Assembly (NCBI RefSeq): GCF_947241125.1
Contig: NZ_OX365700.1
Coordinates: forward strand, 3,504,001-3,568,000
Origin: Nitrospira tepida
GTDB lineage: Bacteria > Nitrospirota > Nitrospiria > Nitrospirales > Nitrospiraceae
Direction: 5' to 3'
Length of the DNA stretch: 64,000 bases
This document shows, piece by piece, positions 17,231 to 25,023 of this stretch (the first letter of the stretch is position 1; each line of letters opens with the position of its first letter). The position numbers and the translations under genes are program-made. Below the pieces are notes generated by a model, which was given only the letters and a program-made list of their open reading frames with translations, was not told where the DNA came from and made no database searches.

Positions 17231-17262
17231 AGTGCTGAGTGCTGAGTGCTGAGTGCTGAGTG
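17231..17262. repeat. Tandem 7-bp repeat AGTGCTG, flgD-flgE gap
   Basis: Four perfect AGTGCTG copies (17231-17258) plus a partial fifth lie between the flgD stop and the flgE start. A shorter two-unit version occurs at 3765-3776 upstream of flgG. In both places a TTTCACGCC sequence follows within about 30 bp, suggesting a shared origin. Confidence 0.75.
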
Positions 17263-17278
17263 TCTTCGTTTCCACGTT

Positions 17279-17620
17279 TCACGCCTGCTGAGTGCTCGGG
17301 GCCGCTGGCGCAACCGACGAGGCCTGCGCCTCCTGCAGTTCCACCATTCGTTCCAAGAGCGTCACGACCTTGGTCAGTTGCTCGATCTGGCTGAATTGCG
17401 CGGTCTGGGCGACCATCTGTTCATTGTTGGTCGGATTCAACGGATCTTGGTTTTCAAGCTGAGCGACCAGCAACTTGAGAAAGTCGTCCTTCCCCAATTG
17501 AGCATGCCCGGCGATGGCGGACGCCGCCCCGGCCGTTGCGCCGCCGACCGAAGGAGCCCCGGCCGGAGTCGAGTTGTTCAACGCAGCCTGAACGACTTGT
17601 ATGCCCGGCGAAAGTTCCAT
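17279..17620 (-). CDS. flgD: Flagellar hook-capping protein FlgD (short form)
   Basis: The 113-residue protein contains the conserved FlgD N-terminal region ([40 protein letters not shown]) and ends soon after in an Ala/Pro/Ser tail. The Tudor and Fn3-like domains that make up the C-terminal half of enteric FlgD (about 230 residues) are absent. It should still cap the growing hook and be exported, since the retained part carries the export and assembly region. AGGGGG precedes the start. fliK is 43 bp upstream and flgE downstream. Confidence 0.88.
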   Translation of the reverse strand: MELSPGIQVVQAALNNSTPAGAPSVGGATAGAASAIAGHAQLGKDDFLKLLVAQLENQDPLNPTNNEQMVAQTAQFSQIEQLTKVVTLLERMVELQEAQASSVAPAAPSTQQA

Positions 17621-17663
17621 CCAATCCCCCTGTTCTTACTCATCAGCCTGCTGTTCAACAGCT

Positions 17664-19133
17664 CTAGGCAAACAGATTCACGCGCCGCTGCTCGCCTGCT
17701 TCGAAGCCGGCCGAGACCGCCGCGTCCGCTTCCATCGGAGACGGAATCCCCTGGCTCCGCCGGTCCGACTGTTGCCAGGTCTTCTCCCATCCATATGACA
17801 ACGGCTCCTGCCCCTGTCGATCCACCGAGACGGAGAACTGCCCCATCTCCAATCCGTGACTCTGTAGCTGAGATTCCAGGCGCGATTGATTCTTCAGCAG
17901 GAAGTCCTGTACTTCTGGTTGATCCGTGACGACTTTGGCATAGACGGTCTGCTCGACCAGCGAGACGTGCAGCCGAAGCGGGGGGCCGTCCGGAGACTGA
18001 AGCTCCAACCTCATGGTCCGGGGAGCCGACATATCCCAGACAGTTCCCGGTTGTGGCGCCGGACGAACCGGCTCCGAGACAGGAGCAGCCGATCTCGTCT
18101 CGGGACCCTGGCCTCCGGAGGGCGTCTGGCCGCCCAACGCAGTTCCCTGAACCGGATCTCCATGAAAACTCGAGCCTGAACCGGCAGGCTCTCCGTTCCC
18201 GCTCCATTGATCCTGTGGCGTCCTGGCGCCGGAAGCGGGATCACCGAGTGGTTTGACCGACATCGCCCATTCAGTTTGGTCGCCTCCCAGACCGACTGGG
18301 CTTGAAAACAGCAGCTGGTTGTCGCTGATGGGCGCCCCTCCTACCTGCTGCCCGCCGTAGAGAATGGACGGCGGCCCTTTGGCGGCAACGGCAGCAGGCG
18401 GCAGATCTCCTTGCGGTCCCATCAAGCGTGGCTCCGTCGGCCCGGCTGGCCCACTCAGCGAGGCATCGGTTCCCATAGGCGTCGCGGCGACGGCCGGCTG
18501 CCGGTCCGGGGAAAGCATCACGTCCCCATCCGTTCGCGGCCTTCCCGTTGCCAGTCCGGAGTCCATCTGCGTCTCGCGAACATCCAGGGAAGCTTCTCCA
18601 ACGCTGGTGGAAAACGCCGGGACAAGGTTCGGAGGCTTGTTTCCCGGCGTCGTCGCCGGCTGCGAAATCGCCTGAGCCTGGTCTGGGTCCACTTCCTTCG
18701 TTGTTCTTGCTCCATCGCCATTCTGCACCGGCGCCGTTTGGACCTGCGGCCCGACAGCCGGCGCCGTCTCTAACAACGTTTCGACAGGAGAGGCTGCTGA
18801 TGCCGCCTTTTCATCCACCGGCGTCGCATCGGCCTGGCCTCCGGAATCCACGTCAGCGAACTCAATCAGAAGGTGATCGACGACTGCATGCACCGTCGCC
18901 GACTCCTCCGATGGTTGGTCGTCCGACGGTGCTTCCTCCGGTTGAAGACCGGCCGAAGAGCCTTCGCCGGATGCTTCGGGAACTGTTGGTCTGCCGCCGG
19001 CCACATCCTGAAGCATCCGGGAGAATGCTCCGCCATCCCCCGACGGCCCTTCGGTCGCTCCAAGGGAGGGACGCACTCCGCTCTCGGCGGACGAGCCCAC
19101 AGCCGCAGTCGGGACAGGACTGATCTCACTCAT
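17664..19133 (-). CDS. fliK: Flagellar hook-length control protein FliK
   Basis: The 489-residue protein is low-complexity (Pro, Gly, Ser, Ala, Gln) for about 360 residues. It ends with a Flg_hook domain: RLELQSPDGPPLRLHVSLVE, then QTVYAKVVTDQPEVQDFLLK and LESQLQSHGLEMGQFSVSVD. FliK is exported as a molecular ruler and triggers the FlhB substrate switch. Its ATG overlaps the stop of a small upstream ORF by four bases (ATGA). flgD and flgE follow, the usual hook-gene order. Confidence 0.93.
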   Translation of the reverse strand: MSEISPVPTAAVGSSAESGVRPSLGATEGPSGDGGAFSRMLQDVAGGRPTVPEASGEGSSAGLQPEEAPSDDQPSEESATVHAVVDHLLIEFADVDSGGQADATPVDEKAASAASPVETLLETAPAVGPQVQTAPVQNGDGARTTKEVDPDQAQAISQPATTPGNKPPNLVPAFSTSVGEASLDVRETQMDSGLATGRPRTDGDVMLSPDRQPAVAATPMGTDASLSGPAGPTEPRLMGPQGDLPPAAVAAKGPPSILYGGQQVGGAPISDNQLLFSSPVGLGGDQTEWAMSVKPLGDPASGARTPQDQWSGNGEPAGSGSSFHGDPVQGTALGGQTPSGGQGPETRSAAPVSEPVRPAPQPGTVWDMSAPRTMRLELQSPDGPPLRLHVSLVEQTVYAKVVTDQPEVQDFLLKNQSRLESQLQSHGLEMGQFSVSVDRQGQEPLSYGWEKTWQQSDRRSQGIPSPMEADAAVSAGFEAGEQRRVNLFA

Positions 19134-19363
19134 GGTGCGTGGATCTCATCAAACTGCTCCGGCAATCCGATCGGCACTATCTCAAGTCCGATGCCATGCA
19201 CCGCCCGATCACGGTCTCCCGCCAAATCAACACCTTCCGCCGAGTCACCCCATCCCCGTTCGGCAACCCCGGCAATTCTTTCCTCACAGGCGGGGCAGTT
19301 TGCTCCTCCCGCGAGGCAGAGATGAACCGCTGTCAATCGCCAACAACCGGTCAAGTCCGCCAT
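19130..19363 (-). CDS. Small Cys-containing protein coupled to fliK
   Basis: This 77-residue ORF ends in the TGA that overlaps the fliK ATG (ATGA), the coupling used elsewhere in this run. It begins [20 protein letters not shown] and contains CPAC (residues 23-26) plus two other cysteines near residues 7 and 16, so metal or disulfide chemistry is possible. Codon use looks like the neighbours. I do not recognise the family. The ATG at 19363 lacks a strong ribosome binding site, and a GTG nine codons upstream is an alternative start. It would be the first gene of the fliK-flgD-flgE run, divergent from cheY. Confidence 0.5.
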   Translation of the reverse strand: MADLTGCWRLTAVHLCLAGGANCPACEERIAGVAERGWGDSAEGVDLAGDRDRAVHGIGLEIVPIGLPEQFDEIHAP

Positions 19364-19493
19364 CCAAGCTGCCGATAGTGAGATGGTCACGATGCCCAAG
19401 CGGCGCCGATCCGTCGCGTCTTGCCGCTGCCGGCACGGCCTGTGTCCTGCTATTTCGAATCGATCTTCGGAAGGAACCAGAGGAGGAGCCCCT

Positions 19494-19874
19494 ATGCCAG
19501 CCGATCCGAACATGAAGATTCTGGTCGTGGACGACATGTCCACCATGCGCCGCATCACCAAGAACTTTCTGAAGCAACTGGGGTTCAACAACGTCGAAGA
19601 GGCGGAGAACGGACAGGACGGCCTCGCCAAGCTCCGCGCCGAGAGCTACGGCTTTGTCGTCTCGGACTGGAACATGCCCGTCATGACCGGCATTGAAATG
19701 CTGCGGGCGATCCGGGCGGATGAGAAACTGAAAACGCTTCCCGTTCTGATGGTCACGGCCGAAGCCCAAAAGGACAATATCGTCGAAGCCGCGCAGGCGG
19801 GGGTCAGCAATTATATCGTCAAACCCTTCACGGCCGAGACCCTGCAAGACAAGATGAACAAGATCTTCAAGTGA
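19494..19874 (+). CDS. cheY: Chemotaxis response regulator CheY
   Basis: The 126-residue stand-alone receiver closely matches enteric CheY: acid pocket [20 protein letters not shown], phosphoacceptor Asp in [17 protein letters not shown], Thr in [13 protein letters not shown], and Lys in [11 protein letters not shown]. CheY-P binds FliM to change motor rotation. AGAGGAGGAG upstream of 19494 fixes the start. It is the first gene of the plus-strand chemotaxis operon and is followed by its phosphatase cheZ. Confidence 0.96.
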   Translation: MPADPNMKILVVDDMSTMRRITKNFLKQLGFNNVEEAENGQDGLAKLRAESYGFVVSDWNMPVMTGIEMLRAIRADEKLKTLPVLMVTAEAQKDNIVEAAQAGVSNYIVKPFTAETLQDKMNKIFK

Positions 19875-19929
19875 GACGCGGGGCTGGTCCATCCGCGACA
19901 GCCCTGCCCAGACCGACGTGGAGGCTCCG

Positions 19930-20520
19930 GTGAGCGATCAGAATCGGAAATTGTATGAAGAACTCGGCGACCTGGCCCGTTATATCGAGCAGACGATGCA
20001 CGGCTTTCAGAACCTGCAACAGCCGATCGAGGCGGCTTCGCACCAGCTCCCCCAGGCGACAGAACACCTGTCGGACCTCCGCAAGATGAGCGAGGAGGCC
20101 ACCCACAACGTGATGGGGCAAACCGAGGCCATTCAAGACAACCACGGCCGCCTGCTGACAGCCTTGAACGGCATCCTCGCCAGGCTGAGCCACGCCGGCA
20201 TCGGCGGGCCGCTTCTGGATGACTTGGAGGCCATACGGCAACTGTTGAACGACGACGAGAAGCGGCTGATCGAAATCTTCACCGCCCTGTCGTTTCAGGA
20301 TCTCCTGGCCCAGCGCGTCAACAAATTGGTGACCGTGCTGACCGATGTCGAACATAAGCTGCTGGAGCTGCTCGTGATCTTCGGCTCGCAACACCCCAAT
20401 GGCCAACAACGCGACCAGGGTAAGACCGGCGACATGTTGAAGTGGCTGGAGGCCTCGAAGACCACCGCGCTGAAACAGGACCTCGTGGACGACGTGTTGG
20501 AGCAGTTGGGATTCGGTTGA
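19930..20520 (+). CDS. cheZ: CheY-P phosphatase CheZ
   Basis: The 196-residue helical protein contains the CheZ active-site motif FQDLLAQ (residues 122-128; the Gln acts in hydrolysis) and ends with the CheY-binding peptide pattern LVDDVLEQLGFG. These two features identify CheZ. The GTG at 19930 is chosen because GGAGG lies six bases upstream; a GTG at 19918 overlaps that site. It follows cheY by 55 bp. Outside proteobacteria, CheZ is less usual than CheC/CheX. Confidence 0.93.
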   Translation: MSDQNRKLYEELGDLARYIEQTMHGFQNLQQPIEAASHQLPQATEHLSDLRKMSEEATHNVMGQTEAIQDNHGRLLTALNGILARLSHAGIGGPLLDDLEAIRQLLNDDEKRLIEIFTALSFQDLLAQRVNKLVTVLTDVEHKLLELLVIFGSQHPNGQQRDQGKTGDMLKWLEASKTTALKQDLVDDVLEQLGFG

Positions 20521-20574
20521 CTCACCACGGCCATCGCTCAAGAAACTCCGCGCGACATCCGAACAAGGAATGTC

Positions 20575-20880
20575 ATGGATGCGAATCCGTCCCAGGAATC
20601 TCCGCCGGCGCCTGTCGATGCGCCGGCCCCGGCCATCATGCGACCGGAGGGGAACCTGACCGTCGCAGAAGCGCGGCGTTTCAAGAGCGAGATGCTCGAA
20701 TGGACTGCCGGGAACCGGCGGATCACGGTGGATCTCCGGCAGGTGGAACGGCTCGACAGCGCCGCGCTGCAAATTCTCATCGCCGCGGTTCAGACGGGAC
20801 GCTGTACGGTGGCGGAGCTTCCCGAGGGCATCCGGACGAAACTCGACCAGGCAGGCTGCCTTGGACTACTTGGCCGCTGA
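20575..20880 (+). CDS. STAS-domain protein in the chemotaxis operon
   Basis: The 101-residue product has a Pro/Ala-rich lead and a STAS (anti-sigma-factor-antagonist-like) fold: MRPEGNLTVAEARRFKSEML, then ITVDLRQVERLDSAALQILI and an AAVQTGRC segment. The position normally holding a phosphorylatable Ser in the D-S-(A/S) turn is RLDSAALQ, so a Ser is present. Small STAS proteins often accompany chemotaxis operons as scaffolds or signal-transfer modules. Its partner kinase is not evident here. It lies between cheZ and a membrane protein with a CheZ-like motif. Confidence 0.8.
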   Translation: MDANPSQESPPAPVDAPAPAIMRPEGNLTVAEARRFKSEMLEWTAGNRRITVDLRQVERLDSAALQILIAAVQTGRCTVAELPEGIRTKLDQAGCLGLLGR

Positions 20881-20882
20881 GC

Positions 20883-20968
20883 GTCAAACGACAGAACAAG
20901 TCGTCAACCGTCATTTGTCAAACGTCAACCGCAAGAGACAGTTCCACGATTGACGATTGACTGTTGAC
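20883..20968. repeat. Inverted array of 7-bp repeats (GTCAANC family) after the STAS gene
   Basis: A first unit GTCAAAC (20883-20889) is followed by four units (GTCAACC, GTCATTT, GTCAAAC, GTCAACC; 20903-20930), then, after 17 bp, three reverse-complement units (GATTGAC, GATTGAC, TGTTGAC; 20948-20968). It fills most of the gap between the STAS gene and the next gene at 20997. Confidence 0.75.
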
Positions 20969-20996
20969 GCCTTTGCACGTCCCGGGAGGGAAAGCA

Positions 20997-21707
20997 GTGA
21001 GTGCCGGATTCGCAACCATGGCCTGGGGCTTCATCCTTGGGCTGGGGCTCGGTTTGGGCGCCGGCGTCTGGTGGGTGGCGCGGTGGGGCTTGACGAGCCG
21101 GAACACCCAGCCGTCGGCGGCGAATCGCGATACGGCGCAACAGCGAGCCTGGCGGCAGTTGGCGGCGGACGCCGTCCCGCTCATTCCGATTTTGACGAGG
21201 CAAATCGAAGGGGTCATGGAACAAACGGAAACGGCCACGATTCGGATCAATACCGGCATCCTCGCCATCGCGGCACGGGCGGAATCTCAGGTAGCTCGCA
21301 TCAGGACCCTGCTTGAATCCTTGAAGGCCAGGCCTGCCCACCCCGCATTCCCGATCGAGACACTGGCGGCCGCCACCGAGACCCTGACCGCTTCTGCCAG
21401 AGAGCTGTCCTCGGACGTGACGCGCATCGTCATGGCGCTTCAATTCCAGGACATCACCAAGCAACAACTCCAGCATGTGGTCACGCCGTTGGAACAGCTC
21501 CGGGCCTCGATCGAAGCCCTGGTGCGGGGAGACGGACTGGAAGACGACAAGGCCAGCAACCTGCTCCAGGCACTGCACCAGAGCTACACCATGGAAAGCG
21601 AACGAGCGGTCATGGCGCACAGTCTCACGGGACAGGCCGCTTCGTCGGCAGGAACCGGTTCGCCCGACGGCGACCGGGAAGGACACGTGACCCTGTTCGC
21701 ATTGTGA
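20997..21707 (+). CDS. Membrane-anchored protein with CheZ-like FQD-Q motif
   Basis: This 236-residue protein has one Gly-rich N-terminal membrane helix (residues 9-29) and then long helices. In the second half it carries MALQFQDITKQQLQHV, where FQDITKQ (150-156) aligns with the catalytic FQDLxxQ of CheZ. The GTG start at 20997 has GGGAGGG upstream. Standing between cheZ and a CheY-type receiver, it may be a membrane-bound CheY phosphatase or chemotaxis accessory. It lacks an MCP signalling hairpin. The function is an inference from motif and context. Confidence 0.7.
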   Translation: MSAGFATMAWGFILGLGLGLGAGVWWVARWGLTSRNTQPSAANRDTAQQRAWRQLAADAVPLIPILTRQIEGVMEQTETATIRINTGILAIAARAESQVARIRTLLESLKARPAHPAFPIETLAAATETLTASARELSSDVTRIVMALQFQDITKQQLQHVVTPLEQLRASIEALVRGDGLEDDKASNLLQALHQSYTMESERAVMAHSLTGQAASSAGTGSPDGDREGHVTLFAL

Positions 21708-21741
21708 CCGGCCCCTGCGGCGGGCCCGGAGGAACCGAGAT

Positions 21742-22113
21742 ATGGAACAGACCGTCTTTGTCATCGACGACTCGCCGACCATGCGCCAGATGGTGGCCTT
21801 CACCCTTGCCAATGCCGGCTTCCAGGTGGTCGAGGCGGGCAACGGCCAGGAGGCCTTGGCGAAACTGGAGGCGTCGCCGCAGCCGGCCCTGGTCGTGACC
21901 GACTTGAACATGCCGGGCATGGACGGACTGAGCCTGATCCGCGAACTCCGCAAGCTCCCGGCGATGAAATTCGTGCCCATCCTCATCCTGACCACCGAAT
22001 CGTCCGCGGACAAGAAAGCCGAAGGGCGGTCCGCCGGGGCCACGGGCTGGATCGTCAAACCGTTCAACCCCGACCAATTCATGAAGGTCGTGCAGAAGGT
22101 GTTGCCGGCATGA
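21742..22113 (+). CDS. CheY-type response regulator (second receiver)
   Basis: The 123-residue single receiver domain has all key residues: VFVIDDSPTMRQMVAFTLAN, phosphoacceptor Asp in LVVTDLNMPGMDGLSLI, Thr in LILTTESSADKK, and Lys in WIVKPFNPDQF. It resembles the CheY paralogues that sit directly upstream of cheA in many operons. Its stop overlaps the cheA start by four bases (ATGA), so it is made with CheA. It may act as a phosphate sink or an alternative output beside the CheY at 19494. Confidence 0.92.
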   Translation: MEQTVFVIDDSPTMRQMVAFTLANAGFQVVEAGNGQEALAKLEASPQPALVVTDLNMPGMDGLSLIRELRKLPAMKFVPILILTTESSADKKAEGRSAGATGWIVKPFNPDQFMKVVQKVLPA

Positions 22114-24311
22114 GCGGCGAACTCTCCCAATTCAACGACGCGTTTTTCGAAGAAGCCTCGGAGCACATGACCAACATCGAGGACGGCCTGCTTCAACTGG
22201 AGCAGCGCCCGACCGACCTGGACCTGCTCAATACGATCTTCCGCTCGGCCCATTCCATCAAGGGCGTCGCCGGCATGTTGGGCTTCTCGGCGGTCGCGCA
22301 ATTCACCCATAAGATGGAGACGCTGCTCGATCAGCTCCGCACCAACAGGCTGGGTGTGACTCCGCCGGTGGCCGATCTGCTGCTCAAGTGCACGGATTGC
22401 CTCAAGGCGCTCATCGGAGCCGCAAAGGGAGGAGACCATCCGGACCAGAGGCTGGTGGCGGGCCTCGAACAGCAATTGGCCGACTATGCGGCCGGGAAGG
22501 TGCCTTCGACAGCCTCTGCCGATCCAGCGTCTGTCGCAACCCCGCCGAAAGACACGGCCCCGGTTCAGTCCGGGCCAGCTTCATCGCCGGCCGGAACAGC
22601 GCACTACCAATTCACCATCGGCTGGACGCCGCCGGGCAATATTTTTCAGATCGGCCTCGACCCGATCCAGGTGATCAAGGACCTGCGGAACCTTGGAACG
22701 GTGTCTCGTCTCAAGGTCGATGCCGGACGCCTGCCAGACCTCGCCGCGATGGACCCGGAACGTTGTTACCTGTCCTGGTCTCTGGTGTTGGACACGGCCA
22801 AGACGCAAGAAGTCGTCGAGTCGGTGTTTGAGTTCGTCAAGGAGGACAGCATCCTCAGCATCCTCGATACGACGCCGGATGAGCCGGCGGCGATCGCTTC
22901 CCTGCCGCCTTCGCCGTCCGAGAGCCCAGGCGCGCACGTGAAGCCCTTGGGAGAGATCCTCGTCGAGAGCGGCGCCGTCACGCAGGAGGATTTGCACCGG
23001 GCCTTATCGCAGCAGAAGAAAGTCGGCGAGATCCTGGTCGAACAGCAGGTCGTCACACCCCAGCAGGTCGCGCAGGCGCTGGAGACGCAGAAGCAGGCGG
23101 AGGCCGCGGCGCAGGCCAAGAAGGCCGACACCACCACGATCCGGGTGGATACGGCCAAGATCGACCGGCTGATCAATCTGGTCGGCGAGCTCGTCATCAC
23201 CCAATCCATGTTGACCGATCTGGGCAAACATTTTTCTCTGGCCAAGATGCCCCTGCTCCTCGAACGCATGGCGCAGCTCGAGCGGAATACCCGCGAGATC
23301 CAGGAGCGCGTCATGGGCATCCGAATGCTGCAGATCGGCACCGCGTTCCAGCGATTCCCCAGGTTGGTCCGGGACCTCGCGCAAAAGAGCGGCAAAAAGA
23401 TTCAGCTTGTCACCGCCGGCGAGGAAACCGAACTGGACAAGAGCGTCATCGAGAGCATCGGCGACCCCTTGACCCATTTGATCCGCAACTCGGCGGACCA
23501 CGGCCTGGAGCCTCCCGATGAACGGCTGGCGGCCGGCAAGCCCGAACAGGGCACGATCAAGCTGAACGCCTTCCACGAGGGCGGGAACATCTGCATCACG
23601 GTCGAGGACGACGGGCGCGGCCTCAACCGCGATCGCATCCTCGCGAAGGCCGTCAAGCAGGGCTTGGTCCTGGAAGGCGAGAAGCTCCCCGACGACCAAA
23701 TCTGGCAACTGATCTTCAAACCCGGCTTCTCGACCGCGGAGAAAATCACGGATGTGTCCGGCCGCGGCGTGGGCATGGATGTCGTCAAGCGCAACATCGA
23801 GGCGCTGGGCGGCACCGTCGGGATCAAGACGACGCCGGGCAAGGGCACCCTGTTCACGCTGAAACTGCCGCTCACGCTCGCCATCATCGACGGCATGACC
23901 GTGCGGGTGGGCAAAGAACTGTACATCATCCCGCTGGTGTCGATCGTCGAGTCGATCCAACCTTGTCCCGACACGATCCGCACGATCATCGGACAGGCCG
24001 AGCTGATCAACGTGCGCGGCGCTTACCATCCGATCCTACGACTGCACCAGGCGTTCCATATCGAACCGGAACACACGGATCTACTGGACAGCATCCTGGT
24101 GATCGTCGAAACCGAAGGAGAGCGGGTGGCCGTGATGGTGGACGAGTTGGTCGGGCAACAGCAGGTCGTGATCAAGAGCCTGGAGAAGAATTTCCGGAAG
24201 GTGCAGGGCATCGCCGGCGCTACGATCCTGGGGGACGGGACGGTCGGCTTCATCCTGGACGTGCGCGGCCTGCTGGACTTGACCAGACGGCTCGAGCCCG
24301 TGGCGGCCTAG
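22110..24311 (+). CDS. cheA: Chemotaxis histidine kinase CheA with MshEN-like linker repeats
   Basis: The 733-residue kinase has an N-terminal HPt domain with phosphorylated His48 in SAHSIKGVAGMLGF, and a second alpha/beta domain (about 165-260). Next come two tandem repeats (about 279-328) of the type LGEILVESGAVTQEDLHRAL, like the N-terminal MshEN/GspE repeats. The dimerisation helices start at RVDTAKIDRLINLVGELVIT. The HATPase motifs are LTHLIRNSADHG, EDDGRGLNRD and GRGVGMDVVKRNI, and a CheW-like regulatory domain forms the C-terminus. It phosphorylates CheY and CheB in response to receptor state. Confidence 0.96.
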   Translation: MSGELSQFNDAFFEEASEHMTNIEDGLLQLEQRPTDLDLLNTIFRSAHSIKGVAGMLGFSAVAQFTHKMETLLDQLRTNRLGVTPPVADLLLKCTDCLKALIGAAKGGDHPDQRLVAGLEQQLADYAAGKVPSTASADPASVATPPKDTAPVQSGPASSPAGTAHYQFTIGWTPPGNIFQIGLDPIQVIKDLRNLGTVSRLKVDAGRLPDLAAMDPERCYLSWSLVLDTAKTQEVVESVFEFVKEDSILSILDTTPDEPAAIASLPPSPSESPGAHVKPLGEILVESGAVTQEDLHRALSQQKKVGEILVEQQVVTPQQVAQALETQKQAEAAAQAKKADTTTIRVDTAKIDRLINLVGELVITQSMLTDLGKHFSLAKMPLLLERMAQLERNTREIQERVMGIRMLQIGTAFQRFPRLVRDLAQKSGKKIQLVTAGEETELDKSVIESIGDPLTHLIRNSADHGLEPPDERLAAGKPEQGTIKLNAFHEGGNICITVEDDGRGLNRDRILAKAVKQGLVLEGEKLPDDQIWQLIFKPGFSTAEKITDVSGRGVGMDVVKRNIEALGGTVGIKTTPGKGTLFTLKLPLTLAIIDGMTVRVGKELYIIPLVSIVESIQPCPDTIRTIIGQAELINVRGAYHPILRLHQAFHIEPEHTDLLDSILVIVETEGERVAVMVDELVGQQQVVIKSLEKNFRKVQGIAGATILGDGTVGFILDVRGLLDLTRRLEPVAA

Positions 24312-24326
24312 AGAGAGTGGCGGGGC

Positions 24327-24405
24327 GTCAACCGTCATCCGTCAAACGGTTCGATCCCAAGCCGGCAGACGATTGGCGAATGACGCATGACGATTGCCGA
24401 ATAAC
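24327..24405. repeat. Inverted array of 7-bp repeats (GTCAANC family), cheA-cheW gap
   Basis: Three units (GTCAACC, GTCATCC, GTCAAAC; 24327-24347) are followed after 23 bp by five degenerate reverse units (GATTGGC, GAATGAC, GCATGAC, GATTGCC, GAATAAC; 24371-24405). It lies between the cheA stop and the cheW ribosome binding site and could form an intercistronic hairpin. Confidence 0.75.
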
Positions 24406-24417
24406 AGGGAGGGATAA

Positions 24418-24909
24418 ATGGATTCCACGCTTGAAATCTCCAAAGACAGCCATCAGCAGATCGGCCTCGCCACGGACGGCAGCCAGTACCTGACGTTTCA
24501 ACTGGGCGAGGAACTCTACGGAGTGGACATCCTTCGGGTCCAGGAAATCAAGGGCTACACGGCGGTCACCCGCATCCCAAACACCCCTGGATACATCAAG
24601 GGAGTCCTGAACCTCCGGGGCACCATCGTGCCGATCGTCGATCTGCGCAGCAAGTTTAATATGGAAGAAACGAAGTACACGATGTTCACGGTCATCGTGG
24701 TGGTGGTGGTGCGGGAGAAGGTGGTCGGGTTGATCGTGGACGCCGTGTCCGACGTGTTGAACATCGGCGCGCAGGACATCCAAGAGCCGCCCGCGTTCGG
24801 CCAGAAGATCGACATCGGTTTCTTGAGCGGGATCGGCAAGGCGGGAGACAAGCTCGTCGCCATCCTGGACATCGACCGCCTCTTGGCCGACACGGAACTG
24901 CCGGCCTGA
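24418..24909 (+). CDS. cheW: Chemotaxis coupling protein CheW
   Basis: The 163-residue protein is a single CheW domain: YLTFQLGEELYGVDILRVQE, IPNTPGYIKGVLNLRGTIVP, IVDLRSKFNME, and VVGLIVDAVSDVLNI with the GFLSGIGKAGDKLVAILDID C-terminal strand. CheW links receptors to CheA in signalling arrays. GGGAGGG lies upstream of the ATG. It is followed by the receptor gene at 25024, a likely direct partner. Confidence 0.95.
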   Translation: MDSTLEISKDSHQQIGLATDGSQYLTFQLGEELYGVDILRVQEIKGYTAVTRIPNTPGYIKGVLNLRGTIVPIVDLRSKFNMEETKYTMFTVIVVVVVREKVVGLIVDAVSDVLNIGAQDIQEPPAFGQKIDIGFLSGIGKAGDKLVAILDIDRLLADTELPA

Positions 24910-25023
24910 CGGCGGAGCGGCTCGGCCCGAGCGGGGTGTGCATCCGAATCGTGCTCGTTTCTAACATATGCTTTGTGCGCGATTCCAAAGTTCTATACGA
25001 CCTACTTATTGCAGGAGGAGATG

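Noticed and set aside
17279-17620. flgD as a truncated pseudogene
   Set aside because: The frame ends cleanly with a proper start site, and the lost domains leave no remnant downstream, so a genuinely short FlgD is simpler.
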